In this document: piece by piece, positions 1 through 7,603 of the stretch
Numbering within the stretch: position 1 is the first letter of the stretch
Layout: each line of letters begins with the position of its first letter
DNA from: Terfezia claveryi
Lineage: Eukaryota > Ascomycota > Pezizomycetes > Pezizales > Pezizaceae
Direction: 5' to 3'
Assembly: GCA_015179025.1 (NCBI GenBank)
Contig: WHUX01000448.1
Span: forward strand, 1-26,036
Length of the DNA: 26,036 nt
Notes under the pieces: generated by a model
What the model was told of the DNA's origin: nothing
Databases searched by the model: none
Seen by the model: only the letters and a program-made list of their open reading frames with translations
Position numbers and translations under genes: made by a program

Positions 1-218
1 TTTAGACTTTCCGAAGACAATGAGATAGGGGATAATAAGAGAAGTGGCACGACAGTGATCAACGGCGCTCAGCCCCTTTTCGTACGCGAGTGCCGTACTA
101 CTCAATGCCTGGCCTGGTAATATCATCATGGGAAATCGTAGTCGTAGTACTGCGAACGAGACAAGTACTGCGGAGTTCACGCTTTGTGATATATCCCGTA
201 GGAATTCATGCATGCGCG
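1..218 (+). repeat. Left inverted arm of the fold-back element
   Basis: This arm pairs with 640-866 on the other strand. It begins TTTAGACTTTCC and ends near the GGAATTCATGCATG sequence that borders the tandem array. Confidence 0.75.
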
Positions 219-644
219 GGCTTATATAAGTATATATATGCGAGAAACCCAATGTTCTCGCTGCTTATATATATATATGCGAGAAATCCATGCATTCGCG
301 GGCTTATATATATATATATATATGCGAGAAATCCATGCATTCGCGGGCTTATATGTATATATATGCGAGAAACTCGTGCTTTTGGAGACTTATATATATA
401 TGTGCGAGACACTCGTGCTTTTGGAGACTTATATATATATGTGCGAGACACTTGTGCATTTGGAGACATATATATATATGCGAGAAACTCGTGCTTTTGG
501 GACATATATATATATATATGTGAGAAATCCATACATTCGCAGGCTTATATATATATATGCGAGAAACTCATGCTTTTGGAGACTTATATATATATATGCG
601 AGAAACTCGTGCTTTCGGATACTTATATATATATGCCTGTGAAT
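219..644. repeat. Minisatellite, ~10 units of 36-45 bp with (TA)n runs
   Basis: Each unit has a (TA)n run, then TGCGAGAAA or a variant, then a variable ending of about 15 bp such as CTCGTGCTTTTGGAGA or TCCATGCATTCGCGGG. There are two main unit types: the first and eighth-position units end in CATTCGC, and most of the others end in TTTTGGAGA. Unit length varies mainly through the TA run. Because most units are near 39 bp, long reading frames stay open on both strands; these are repeat artefacts and not genes. Confidence 0.85.
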
Positions 645-866
645 GCATGAATTCCTACGGGATATATCACAAAGCGTGAACTCCGCACATATCGCAGTAC
701 TTGGCTCGTTCGCAGTACCATGACTACGATTTCCCAATATGACTATTACCAGGCCAGGCATTGAGTAGTATGGCACCCGTGTGCGAAAGGGGGGCTGAGC
801 GCCGTTGATCACTGTCGTGCCACTTCTCTTATTATCCCCTATCTCATTGTCTTCGGAAAGTCTAAA
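640..866 (-). repeat. Right inverted arm of the fold-back element
   Basis: This arm is the reverse complement of 1-218. It keeps about 10 bp (around 686-696) that the left arm lacks, so the arms are diverged copies and not a recent snap-back artefact. Confidence 0.75.
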
Positions 867-964
867 TTGTCGGCCTTAGCAGTCGGCCTTGGCAACTATG
901 GTTTTCCTGTATATATACTTCCCTTCCCCGCGCTTTTTCCCTTTGCTCATTATTCCCAGCATAT

Positions 965-1105
965 TACAGTGAGTATTAGAGAGAGCATTAGAGCGAGAAT
1001 TAGAGCAAGCATTAGAGCGAGAGTAGTCTGGTTGGTAGAGCGAGAGTTAGAGCGATGGATACAACGAGAGTTAGAGCGAAGCTTAGGCTAAGGGTTAGAG
1101 CGAGT
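965..1105. repeat. Short tandem repeat based on TTAGAGCGAGA
   Basis: Imperfect units of about 10-12 bp (TTAGAGCGAGA, TTAGAGCAAGC and similar) recur roughly ten times. The run is interrupted at 1024-1035 by TAGTCTGGTTGG, the same core motif that forms the cluster near 18 kb. The flanks at 867-964 and 1106-1300 show nothing I can assign. Confidence 0.7.
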
Positions 1106-1307
1106 GTTGCTGCACACATGTTCCGTATACATATCTATTGCTAAATACCTCTCTGTGTATACAATAATTGGCGAATACAATGAATGTTTCTGCTGCATGC
1201 ATATTCAAAGGTTGCAAACCCGGCTACATAGCTGGCTGGTGTAATAACGTAGCAGATGCAAGCTGTGTTTACCCACCAAGTGCATCGGGACAAAGGTTGC
1301 ATGTATG

Positions 1308-1600
1308 CTTGCGTCCCAGGCACGGGGGCAACATCCCAGTGCGTCCCAGATGCGAGATCAACTGCCCAGTATTGGTGTTGCGTCCCAGGCGAGGGGGCAA
1401 CGTTCCAGTGCGTCCCAAGCCCGGTGGCAACGTCCCAGTGCGTCCCAGATGCGAGAGCAACTGCCCAGCATTAGTGTTGCGTCCCAGGCATGTGAGCAAC
1501 GTCACAGTGCATCCTAGACGCGAGCCCAACTGCCAAGAATTGGTGTTGCGTCCCAGGCGTGTGAGCAACGTCCCAGTGCGTCTGGACGCTGGCGCAACAA
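1308..1600. repeat. Compound minisatellite of alternating ~31-bp and ~38-bp units
   Basis: A-type units (TTGCGTCCCAGGC, then GGGGCAACGTCCCAG) of 30-31 bp alternate with B-type units (TGCGTCCCAGATGCGAG, then CAACTGCCCAG and ATTGGTG) of about 38 bp. The order is roughly A-B-A-A-B-A-B-A, giving a higher-order period near 69 bp. Since 69 is a multiple of three, several frames stay open, including one spanning 1180-1695 on the plus strand. I do not regard that frame as a supported gene. The array abuts the truncated 5' end of element A. Confidence 0.75.
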
Positions 1601-1684
1601 GCGTTCGCGTCCTGATTTTGAGTTATCGTCCCGTCCGTTACATGCGTCTGACGCACAGGACGCAAATATTGTTTTTGCTGATGA

Positions 1685-1957
1685 ACAGGATTTAATCCTA
1701 GCAGCAATCCCAACACCAAACCCAATACAGAAAATCGGAAGGACTCAGATTGGGACACCATCACTAAAAAATTGGATCAGAAGATGAAGATGCAATTAAT
1801 TAAAGACAAGAAATGTCTATGGTGTTGGAACCCTGGACACTCCTACAAGGACTGTAGGAAACGAAAAAATAAGGTACCCATGCGTACAGCCGCACAAGAT
1901 TTAGCTACGCCGATAGCCACCAAGGATAAAAACAACAAGGATAAAATCAAGGAATGA
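1685..1957 (+). pseudogene. gag: Element A gag C-terminal fragment: nucleocapsid CCHC zinc knuckle
   Basis: The open frame starts after a stop at 1682-1684 and ends at TGA 1955-1957. It contains one CCHC knuckle at 1814-1855 with exact C-x2-C-x4-H-x4-C spacing, followed by a lysine-rich tail, as expected of the RNA-binding nucleocapsid end of Gag. Capsid and matrix parts are missing. A different frame over about 1590-1730 reads as plausible acidic coding sequence (near FADEQDLILAA), suggesting a frameshift near 1715 and slightly more surviving gag. The TGA is in the same frame as the downstream protease and RT, so it is more likely a nonsense change (CGA to TGA is one transition) than a real Gag terminus, although readthrough cannot be excluded. 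Confidence 0.7.
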
Positions 1958-2407
1958 CCCTTGTCAAGACAGGTACCAGATTTTAGCAAGGTATTCGTTA
2001 AAGCTAATGAACACCCCGCACTAGCTTTAATTGATCTCCAAATGAAGGGAGGCGACTTAATCAATTCTCAATTTGTACACCTATACAAAATACCAACTAG
2101 AAGTATCAAGAAGAAATCATTAAGTACTGCAATTAAAGGCTCAAAAGGAACGATAGACAAAGCTTGTACTATCAAACTTGATTGGATAGGTTATGTAGAA
2201 GAACGAACGTTCTATGTAGCTCATTTGACTAGATGGGACATGATACTAGGAGAACCTGCTCTCAGCAAAGTGCGAGCAATAATTCCTGCCCATCAGGAAC
2301 CAGTTACTATCCAGCCGGAAAACATTCTACGATTCCAGCTAAGTGTATGGAAGGGATCTAGAACCATGGCGAATGGTATAAGATCAGCGTATACACAGGT
2401 CAGCTGA
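1958..2407 (+). pseudogene. Element A aspartic-protease-like domain with non-canonical active site
   Basis: The frame continues from gag and ends at TGA 2405-2407. The fold landmarks of a retropepsin are visible. ALID at about 2024-2035 is the position of the catalytic aspartate, and WDMILG near 2235-2252 matches the conserved hydrophobic-ILG motif, followed by P-A-L. However, the residues after the aspartate are L-Q, then M-K-G-G-D, instead of the S/T-G-A required in ordinary retropepsins. Either the site decayed or this lineage uses a variant. The domain would mature Gag-Pol. It sits between the nucleocapsid and RT in the usual Ty3/Gypsy position. Loss of only this motif in an otherwise readable domain is the odd point. 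Confidence 0.6.
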
Positions 2408-3472
2408 AAATCAGTCACAGATTATAGTGAACCGGATAATTGGGAAAATATTAGTGACACAGATGAAACCGATTCAGAAAGAGAACTCGTGACAGCTATT
2501 TCTACAGTACAGAAACAATTCAACCCTGTAACGGAGTTTCCCTTATTATTTCCCAAGACAATTCTACGGGAATTACCTCCATTAAGAAAAATTAATCACT
2601 CTATCAAACCAAAAGCAGGAGCTACTTGGATACCAAAATGGCGACCCTCAGGACATCAATTTAGACAACAAATCCATGACAAATTAGTCGAAGAAGAAGC
2701 ATCAGGTCACATATATAGAGTAGAAAATGATACAAATGCTGTAGTCATGTTCACTATCCCTAAACGAGATAAACCGGAAGAAGCCCGACATGTCAATGAC
2801 TGTCGAGACCGCAATTTAGCCGTTGAACCGGACCACACCCCATTGCCAGATATTAATGAAGCAATTGAACTAGTAGCGGAAAATCCCATTTGGACTAAGT
2901 TTGATTTAGCCGACGGATTTTTTAATATCAGGATCAGTGAAGAATTTGAGCAACACTCTACCTTTTTATGTCACATGGGATATTTCAGAAGTAGAGTTAT
3001 GCAACAAGGGGATCATAACGCACCAGCTACCATGGTTCGCATTATGCATGAAATTTTTAAGGACATGGTCTATAAAAATTTAATCATCTATATTGATGAT
3101 ATTATTATATTCTCTAAAACGTATGAAGAACATGTAGAATTATTGAAGAAAGTACTTCAACGTCTACAGGATGAGAAATTCTATCTCAAAGAAAGCAAAT
3201 GCCAGTTCTTTACTCCAAGATTGGAAATCTTAGGACACGTTTTGACATCAGATGGATTACATGTAGACCCGAAGAAGAGGACTACTATATTAACATTTCC
3301 AACTCCTACAATAAAAAAGGATCTTAGAGGATTCCTTGGAATCGTTAATTATCTCAGCAGATTTATTCCTGACTTGGCATCGTATGCAAGTACCCTGTCA
3401 GAACTGCAAGGAGAAACAAAGAAATGGGAATGGACAGATACTCATAACGCAGCGTTTGAAAAACTCAAGTAA
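2408..3472 (+). pseudogene. pol: Element A reverse transcriptase domain
   Basis: RNA-templated DNA polymerase of a Ty3/Gypsy element. Visible motifs in order: a basic PxxAxWIPKW entry region, MFTIPKRDKP with VNDCRDRN (palm entry), FDLADGFFNIRI carrying the first catalytic aspartate, CHMGYFRSRVMQQGDHNAPATM, and YIDD at 3089-3100 with the other two aspartates. GHVLTSDGLHVDPKK and GFLGIVNYLSRFIPDLA (thumb/connection) follow. All catalytic aspartates remain. The frame is continuous with protease upstream and RNase H downstream, broken only by TGA 2405-2407 and TAA 3470-3472. The latter sits in the L-K-stop-L-V context, one C-to-T step from CAA. An acidic linker (about 2408-2488) separates it from protease. 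Confidence 0.88.
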
Positions 3473-4048
3473 CTCGTGAATTCCCCACATGTTTTAAAAC
3501 CCTGGAATAATGAATCTACTGAACCCAAATATTTAGTCTGTGATGCTAGTGATGTAGGACTAGGATCTTGGATAGGTCAAGGACCGTTGACGCACATCAG
3601 ACCATCATGCTTCCACTCTAGAAAATTTAATCCAGCACAACTCAATTATCCTACCTTTCAAAAGGAATTATTGGCAATTATTGACTCATTAAAATTTTTT
3701 GAAGCACAATTAAGAGGTCACAAGTTCACTATCCTTATTGACCACAAACCATTAGTAACCTTCCATACTCAAACGCCTGCAAGTCAAAAATTGAGGCGAT
3801 GGCAAGATTACCTAATGGAATTTGATACAGACATACAGTATACCGCAGGAAAGGAAAATTTGATAGCAGATGCTCTATCAAGAAAGCATAAATACTTGGA
3901 CACTCCCACCACCGAGGACGATTATATTTCCAACAGCATCGATCCTCCTAACCATACCTACAACCGCAATATCTCTACCAATGCTTTAAGAACTTTGCAC
4001 TCACCAGAAACCTATACTCAAACAATATGGTTTCTCGCGGAGCTATAA
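3473..4048 (+). pseudogene. pol: Element A RNase H domain
   Basis: Degrades the RNA strand during reverse transcription. The RT-type RNase H D-E-D-D set is visible: D in LVCDASDVGLG (near 3540), E in FQKELLAIIDSLKFF, D in TILIDHKPLVTF, and D in the C-terminal ENLIADALSRK (near 3870). It is in the same frame as RT after the TAA at 3470-3472. The frame ends at TAA 4046-4048, but the coding sense clearly passes into another frame near 4020-4044, where the zinc-module block begins. That indicates a small indel here and not a natural end. Confidence 0.85.
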
Positions 4049-5027
4049 TTTCAAGCATGTCGACTGCGACTTCAACAAATGTCGTGGAAGAGCCAAAGAA
4101 CTTGGACACCATATCTTCTGTCCATACTTCGAGGGCATCCAGGATGAAGAAAGCGAATATGACATGATGAAGGAGAAGAGTCCTCAGACGATGAGACTCT
4201 ATCCACCATACCAGAAGAAGTTTTCAGCGGTATGATCGCGTACCCAATATAAACAAGAACAAACCTTTAACAGTTCTTGGACTAAGATATAGGCCTCCAT
4301 CTTCTGAAAACGCACAACAAAATACCCTCGCTCCTGAAGAAGCGAAAGAAATTGCTATCGACCTGGCTCATAGCAATTGGCAACAACACAAAAGGATGCA
4401 CTGGTCCTTTTGCCGCGATTTTTACTGTCTAGTTCATGGCAGCTCCCATGCCATGAACAACGCATGTTCACCGTTGAAACATGTGCAATTTGCAACCACC
4501 ATGGCCATGGCAGTTTGAACTGTGACCTGACAGCCTCAGTTCTTAAGAAGGAGAAGGAATTCCTTACGACTCATATTGCGCATATCCTATCCGCAAATGA
4601 GCCTCAAAAGGAACTAGCACTAGTACAACAAACGCCAGCTTATCCACCTCCATCAGCTCTAGCCGCGAAGAAGCTATCCAGGAAATCGGAGAATGGGCAA
4701 AAAGATGGATTGCCAACAAGCTGACACAACCCACTCTCCAACCCAGCATTCAGTTCAGTAACCCTACCGAACAGATGACCAACCGACAAATGGAACAGGA
4801 GATCATGAATACTCCTGTTGCCCCACAACAACCATGGAATGCACCTCAACAACCAGCTGCAACTGCTAGCAGCAGTAACGCAATTCCAATCAACACCCCG
4901 CCGTCACTACTCGTTCTAAAAAGAGAGTAGCCATTGATGAAGATCTACCCTCTTTCATTCAAGACACCAAGACCTCCAGACAGGTTGTGATTTCTGTAAG
5001 TTTTCAGGACATAATGCTTCTACATGT
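4044..5027 (+). pseudogene. Element A RNase H-integrase linker with two C-x4-C-x12-C fingers and two CCHC knuckles
   Basis: I do not recognise this segment as a standard Ty3/Gypsy domain. Coding sense can be followed across about four frame changes. Finger 1 is at 4065-4121 (starts CDFNKC, ends HHIFC). A linker with PPYQKK and the acidic-helical EEAKEIAIDLAHSNW follows. Finger 2 is at 4411-4467 (CRDFYC, then HGSSH, ending C). Both fingers have identical C-x4-C-x12-C spacing with histidines between the last two cysteines. Next come CCHC knuckle 1 at 4482-4523 (CAICNHHGHGSLNC), a Q/P-rich linker with EIGEWAKRWI, and CCHC knuckle 2 at 4986-5027 (CDFCKFSGHNASTC). Knuckle 2 lies in the same open frame as integrase. 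Nucleic-acid binding is the natural inference. A captured gag fragment is an alternative origin. Confidence 0.6.
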
Positions 5028-6857
5028 AAGGAGAAGAAACCCACCATCAATGACTTCAACACAAGGATCGAACCGACCCTCAACAAGCTCATTGAAGAGA
5101 AACACATCAGCGACGGATTTGAAGACGACAAGGACTACTTCATCACACACTGGCTTGACCAAGGAACAGGTATGAAAGCCGCATATCAATCATACATGAG
5201 AGTATGTCCTATCTGGAAGAACTATTATGATACCTTTGTGAATCGTAAGGATCATAGAAGAAAGGACGGATTTTTGTATGTCAAGAACCGACAAGGACAA
5301 TGGAGACTAGTCTTGCCCTCTACCTTTAACATCGAAGGTAAGAACTATCTCGAATTGGTTATTAAAGATGCACATGAAGCAACCGCTCATGGTGGCATTG
5401 AAAAAACGATGAAATATCTTACTGACCGATATGATTGCCAGTCCTTTGCAGAACCAACTAAGGACTATATCAGAAGTTGTGATACTTGTCAACGGACAAA
5501 GTATTCCAACAAGGCGCCACTTGGACTCGTAACCCCATTACATGTACCAAGCAGGCCATGGACTGACATATCGATGGATTTTCTTAAAGTAGCACCTGTG
5601 TTTACTAAGTGTTCAATTTTGTACCCGAATATTCCTGTTGAAGAAGATCATATAGTTTGTATTTCACGACTTTGGACGATTGTCGATAGACAATCAGGAT
5701 TCAAGTTTCTTATTCCTGTCTCAGATAATTTCACAGCAGAACAATGTACTGCTACCTTTGATACTCATGTAGTCCCGACTATGGGATACCCTTTCTGTAT
5801 TGTTTTTGACCGCGACACTCTTTTTATGTCAACGCACTTTCAAGATTGGGCTAGGAATAAAGGAATCAAGTTGGAACCGTCTACCGCATATCATCCACGT
5901 GCAGACGGACAATCGGAAATTGTGAACAAAGAAATTCTACAAGTAGCAAGAGCCTGTAAAATCGAAGGATTTGATTGGCTACAGAAACTACCAGAGATAC
6001 AGTTGAAACTTAACTCTAGGTATAACGCCGCTAGACAGAATAGTCCCTTTTCCACACTATTTGGATTTAATGCACATCTTGGCGTATCGATACTTCCATA
6101 CCCCATTAATGCATATGTACCCGCAAATGAACGTCATGAGGTAACGTCTAAAAACCTATATGACGCCAAGAAGACTCAAGCATCTCAAGCAAACAAACGA
6201 CTACCCAATATAGCCAAATTTTCAGTCGGACAACAAGTTATGCTTTCCTCAGAAAATATCAACCTATCGAATGTCTCACCCAAACTCAAACCAAAATGGC
6301 TAGGCCCATTTCCCATTATTTCTAGTAATCGGAAACGTAATAACTATAGCCTAGACCTATCCAGTCAACCTGACCTCCACCTCATATATAATACTTTTCA
6401 TATCAGCAAACTTAAACCCTACTATAAAAACGATCCTACCCAGTTCCCTCACAGACAATCTCAGGAACCAGGACCAATTCAAGAAGATCGTTATGAAGTT
6501 GAAAAGGTATTAGAATTCAGAACAGCTCCTCGAACTGGAGAAAGACAATATAAGGTCAGATGGCTAGGATACACTCCTAAATATGATTCCTGGGTAAACG
6601 CCAAGGATATCACTACCGAAATTCTTCAAGACTTCTGGACGACCGGAAGCATGGAAGATACATTCAAGAGACGTCGAAGGACTAAAGGAAAACAAGGACC
6701 ACGAACCAGAGATGAGACCCGAGCTCTCATCCAACAAGAACGAGATAGAATCATGAGTCAAGGAAACACTAAGGATATTCATGTTAATGCTAATGTATTA
6801 ACAATGCATCAAATCTTAGGACGTATGGAAACCAATATGGCAGAGCGAAAGAAGTAA
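4941..6857 (+). CDS. int: Element A integrase with N-terminal CCHC knuckle and C-terminal chromodomain
   Basis: The frame is open from 4941 to the stop at 6855-6857; the first ATG is at 5172, but upstream codons include CCHC knuckle 2 (4986-5027). Order: knuckle; charged linker; HHCC zinc-binding domain (HEATAHGG, then CDTCQRTK near 5476-5500); catalytic core with D in WTDISMDF, D in VFDRDTLF, and E in the YHPRADGQSE motif; a GPF-like C-terminal region (KWLGPFPII); and a chromodomain near 6490-6610 (YEVEKVL, then YKVRWLGY and YDSW) with the aromatic cage residues present. The enzyme inserts the cDNA, and the chromodomain should direct it to methylated-histone chromatin. This is the only intact long frame of element A. 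As a fragment of a polyprotein it would not have its own start in life. Confidence 0.88.
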   Translation, partial: RSTLFHSRHQDLQTGCDFCKFSGHNASTCKEKKPTINDFNTRIEPTLNKLIEEKHISDGFEDDKDYFITHWLDQGTGMKAAYQSYMRVCPIWKNYYDTFVNRKDHRRKDGFLYVKNRQGQWRLVLPSTFNIEGKNYLELVIKDAHEATAHGGIEKTMKYLTDRYDCQSFAEPTKDYIRSCDTCQRTKYSNKAPLGLVTPLHVPSRPWTDISMDFLKVAPVFTKCSILYPNIPVEEDHIVCISRLWTIVDRQSGFKFLIPVSDNFTAEQCTATFDTHVVPTMGYPFCIVFDRDTLFMSTHFQDWARNKGIKLEPSTAYHPRADGQSEIVNKEILQVARACKIEGFDWLQKLPEIQLKLNSRYNAARQNSPFSTLFGFNAHLGVSILPYPINAYVPANERHEVTSKNLYDAKKTQASQANKRLPNIAKFSVGQQVMLSSENINLSNVSPKLKPKWLGPFPIISSNRKRNNYSLDLSSQPDLHLIYNTFHISKLKPYYKNDPTQFPHRQSQEPGPIQEDRYEVEKVLEFRTAPRTGERQYKVRWLGYTPKYDSWVNAKDITTEILQDFWTTGSMEDTFKRRRRTKGKQGPRTRDETRALIQQERDRIMSQGNTKDIHVNANVLTMHQILGRMETNMAERKK

Positions 6858-6866
6858 GGATAGGAA
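6843..6866 (+). promoter_or_regulatory. Possible polypurine tract of element A
   Basis: A purine-rich run (AGCGAAAGAAGTAAGGATAGGA) lies at the end of the integrase frame, just upstream of the inferred 3' LTR start at 6875, where the plus-strand primer would be expected. GTGGGGAAG at 6876-6884 is an alternative, which would place the LTR start slightly later. Confidence 0.4.
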
Positions 6867-7080
6867 TCCTTCTATGTGGGGAAGTATAATGGAGAACGTT
6901 ATCTCATTGCTTATATAATTGATTATATACTTTTGTATTTCCTATATTACTACTATGTTATGTAACTAAGCCTGTCGGTTGAAGGACTAGCCTTCTACCA
7001 CCTCCTATTGTTTATAAGCGTCCATAGCACGCGGAATCTGCCATGGGAAGTTCCATGGCACTTGCCATATGAAGACACCC

Positions 7081-7223
7081 TCATTATGGCCGCGTGACCT
7101 CTGTTTAAGGCGTGTGACTCATTACTATGGCCACATGACCATCGTTTATGGCGTGTGACTCATTACTATGGCCACATGACCATCGTTTATGGCGTGTGAC
7201 TCATTACTATGGCCACATGACCC
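7081..7223 (+). repeat. 41-bp tandem repeat in the element A U3 region
   Basis: Four units start at 7081, 7119, 7160 and 7201. The first is 38 bp and diverged, the middle two are identical, and the last is partial. Each full unit holds GGCCACATGAC and GGCGTGTGAC. The position about 80-220 bp upstream of the TATA box suggests an enhancer-like array. Confidence 0.85.
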
Positions 7224-7300
7224 CTTTTGTACAGCGCACCACCTTCTGGTGTGCCACCCTTTATTGTATTTATTTCCTTAGTCATCAGATCTCAGAGGAG

Positions 7301-7308
7301 TATAAATA
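7301..7308 (+). promoter_or_regulatory. TATA box of the element A LTR
   Basis: TATAAATA lies downstream of the U3 tandem repeats. Transcription would start a few tens of bases further on. Confidence 0.6.
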
Positions 7309-7603
7309 GGCCGCTGGATTCCCTCTGGAATCCACAGAAAGACAAGAAGCAACCAAGCAAGCCTTCAAAGCAAGCAAGCCTATATTCCGATCAGATCAAG
7401 ATCATATAGCTTAGATAGCACAAATCATATAAGATAGATTACACCAGTTAATTACTGTTCCCTTCGGGAACGTCCCACATAGTAATCTCCCTACCCTTCT
7501 GAGCTCTTACCTCAGCAGAACCGAAATACACAAACGTCCGTGCCTACGGATATAGATTGTATAAACGGTACCGAATGAATACTGTCTAGTACCATTCACT
7601 ACA

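Larger units (their letters stand above)
1..866. mobile_element. Fold-back (long terminal inverted repeat) element with minisatellite core
   Basis: The first roughly 218 bases and the last roughly 227 bases are reverse complements. The outermost 75 or so bases match perfectly, and the rest differs by a few substitutions and short indels, including about 10 bp missing from the left arm near 175. The centre is a tandem array. Long inverted arms around a repetitive core with no transposase is the structure of fold-back or MITE-like elements mobilised in trans. The right end is at 866 (…AAAGTCTAAA). The left end coincides with base 1, so neither the full left end nor a target-site duplication can be seen. 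No convincing protein is encoded, although the array is open in several frames. An assembly artefact joining two strands is a less likely alternative, because the arms are not identical. Confidence 0.75.
1590..7603 (+). mobile_element. Ty3/Gypsy LTR retrotransposon, element A (5' truncated, nested in element B copy 1)
   Basis: The domain order is nucleocapsid knuckle, protease, reverse transcriptase, RNase H, a zinc-module block, integrase with chromodomain, then a 3' LTR ending at 7603. This is Ty3/Gypsy order plus an unusual inserted block. No 5' LTR or capsid is present; the left edge dissolves into a minisatellite, and a possible gag remnant may reach back to about 1590. The sequence right of 7603 is in mid-protease of element B, so A seems to have inserted there. 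Three in-frame stops and several frameshifts make it inactive, but the integrase frame is intact. Confidence 0.85.
6875..7603 (+). repeat. 3' LTR of element A (~729 bp)
   Basis: The right edge is fixed at 7603 because the next bases (GGGGATG) align with the protease of element B. The LTR thus ends ...CTACA, the canonical CA. A matching TG start is at 6875 (TGTGGGGAAG). Inside are a short palindrome (GCCATGGGAAGTTCCATGGC, 7041-7060), four 41-bp tandem units in U3, a TATA box at 7301, and a perfect 6-bp hairpin (GTTCCCTTCGGGAAC, 7457-7471) in the transcribed part. No 5' partner exists in the window, so the left boundary is inferred. Confidence 0.65.

Noticed and set aside
219..644. CRISPR-like alternation of repeats and variable parts
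   Set aside because: Units are contiguous diverged minisatellite units with no unique spacers, and the DNA is eukaryotic.
90..812. Long open frames on both strands through the fold-back element
   Set aside because: They are produced by tandem units near 39 bp and consist of Y/I/R repeats; no start context, domain or non-repetitive coding sequence supports a protein.
1..866. Assembly snap-back artefact
   Set aside because: The arms differ by indels and substitutions, which a copying artefact of one strand would not show; kept only as a minor alternative.
867..1091. Frame of 74 codons with R/E/L repeats
   Set aside because: It is the translation of the TTAGAGCGAGA short repeat.
4564..4852. 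Minus-strand frames opposite the zinc-module block
   Set aside because: They are shadows of the plus-strand coding sense, which shows the cysteine/histidine spacings.
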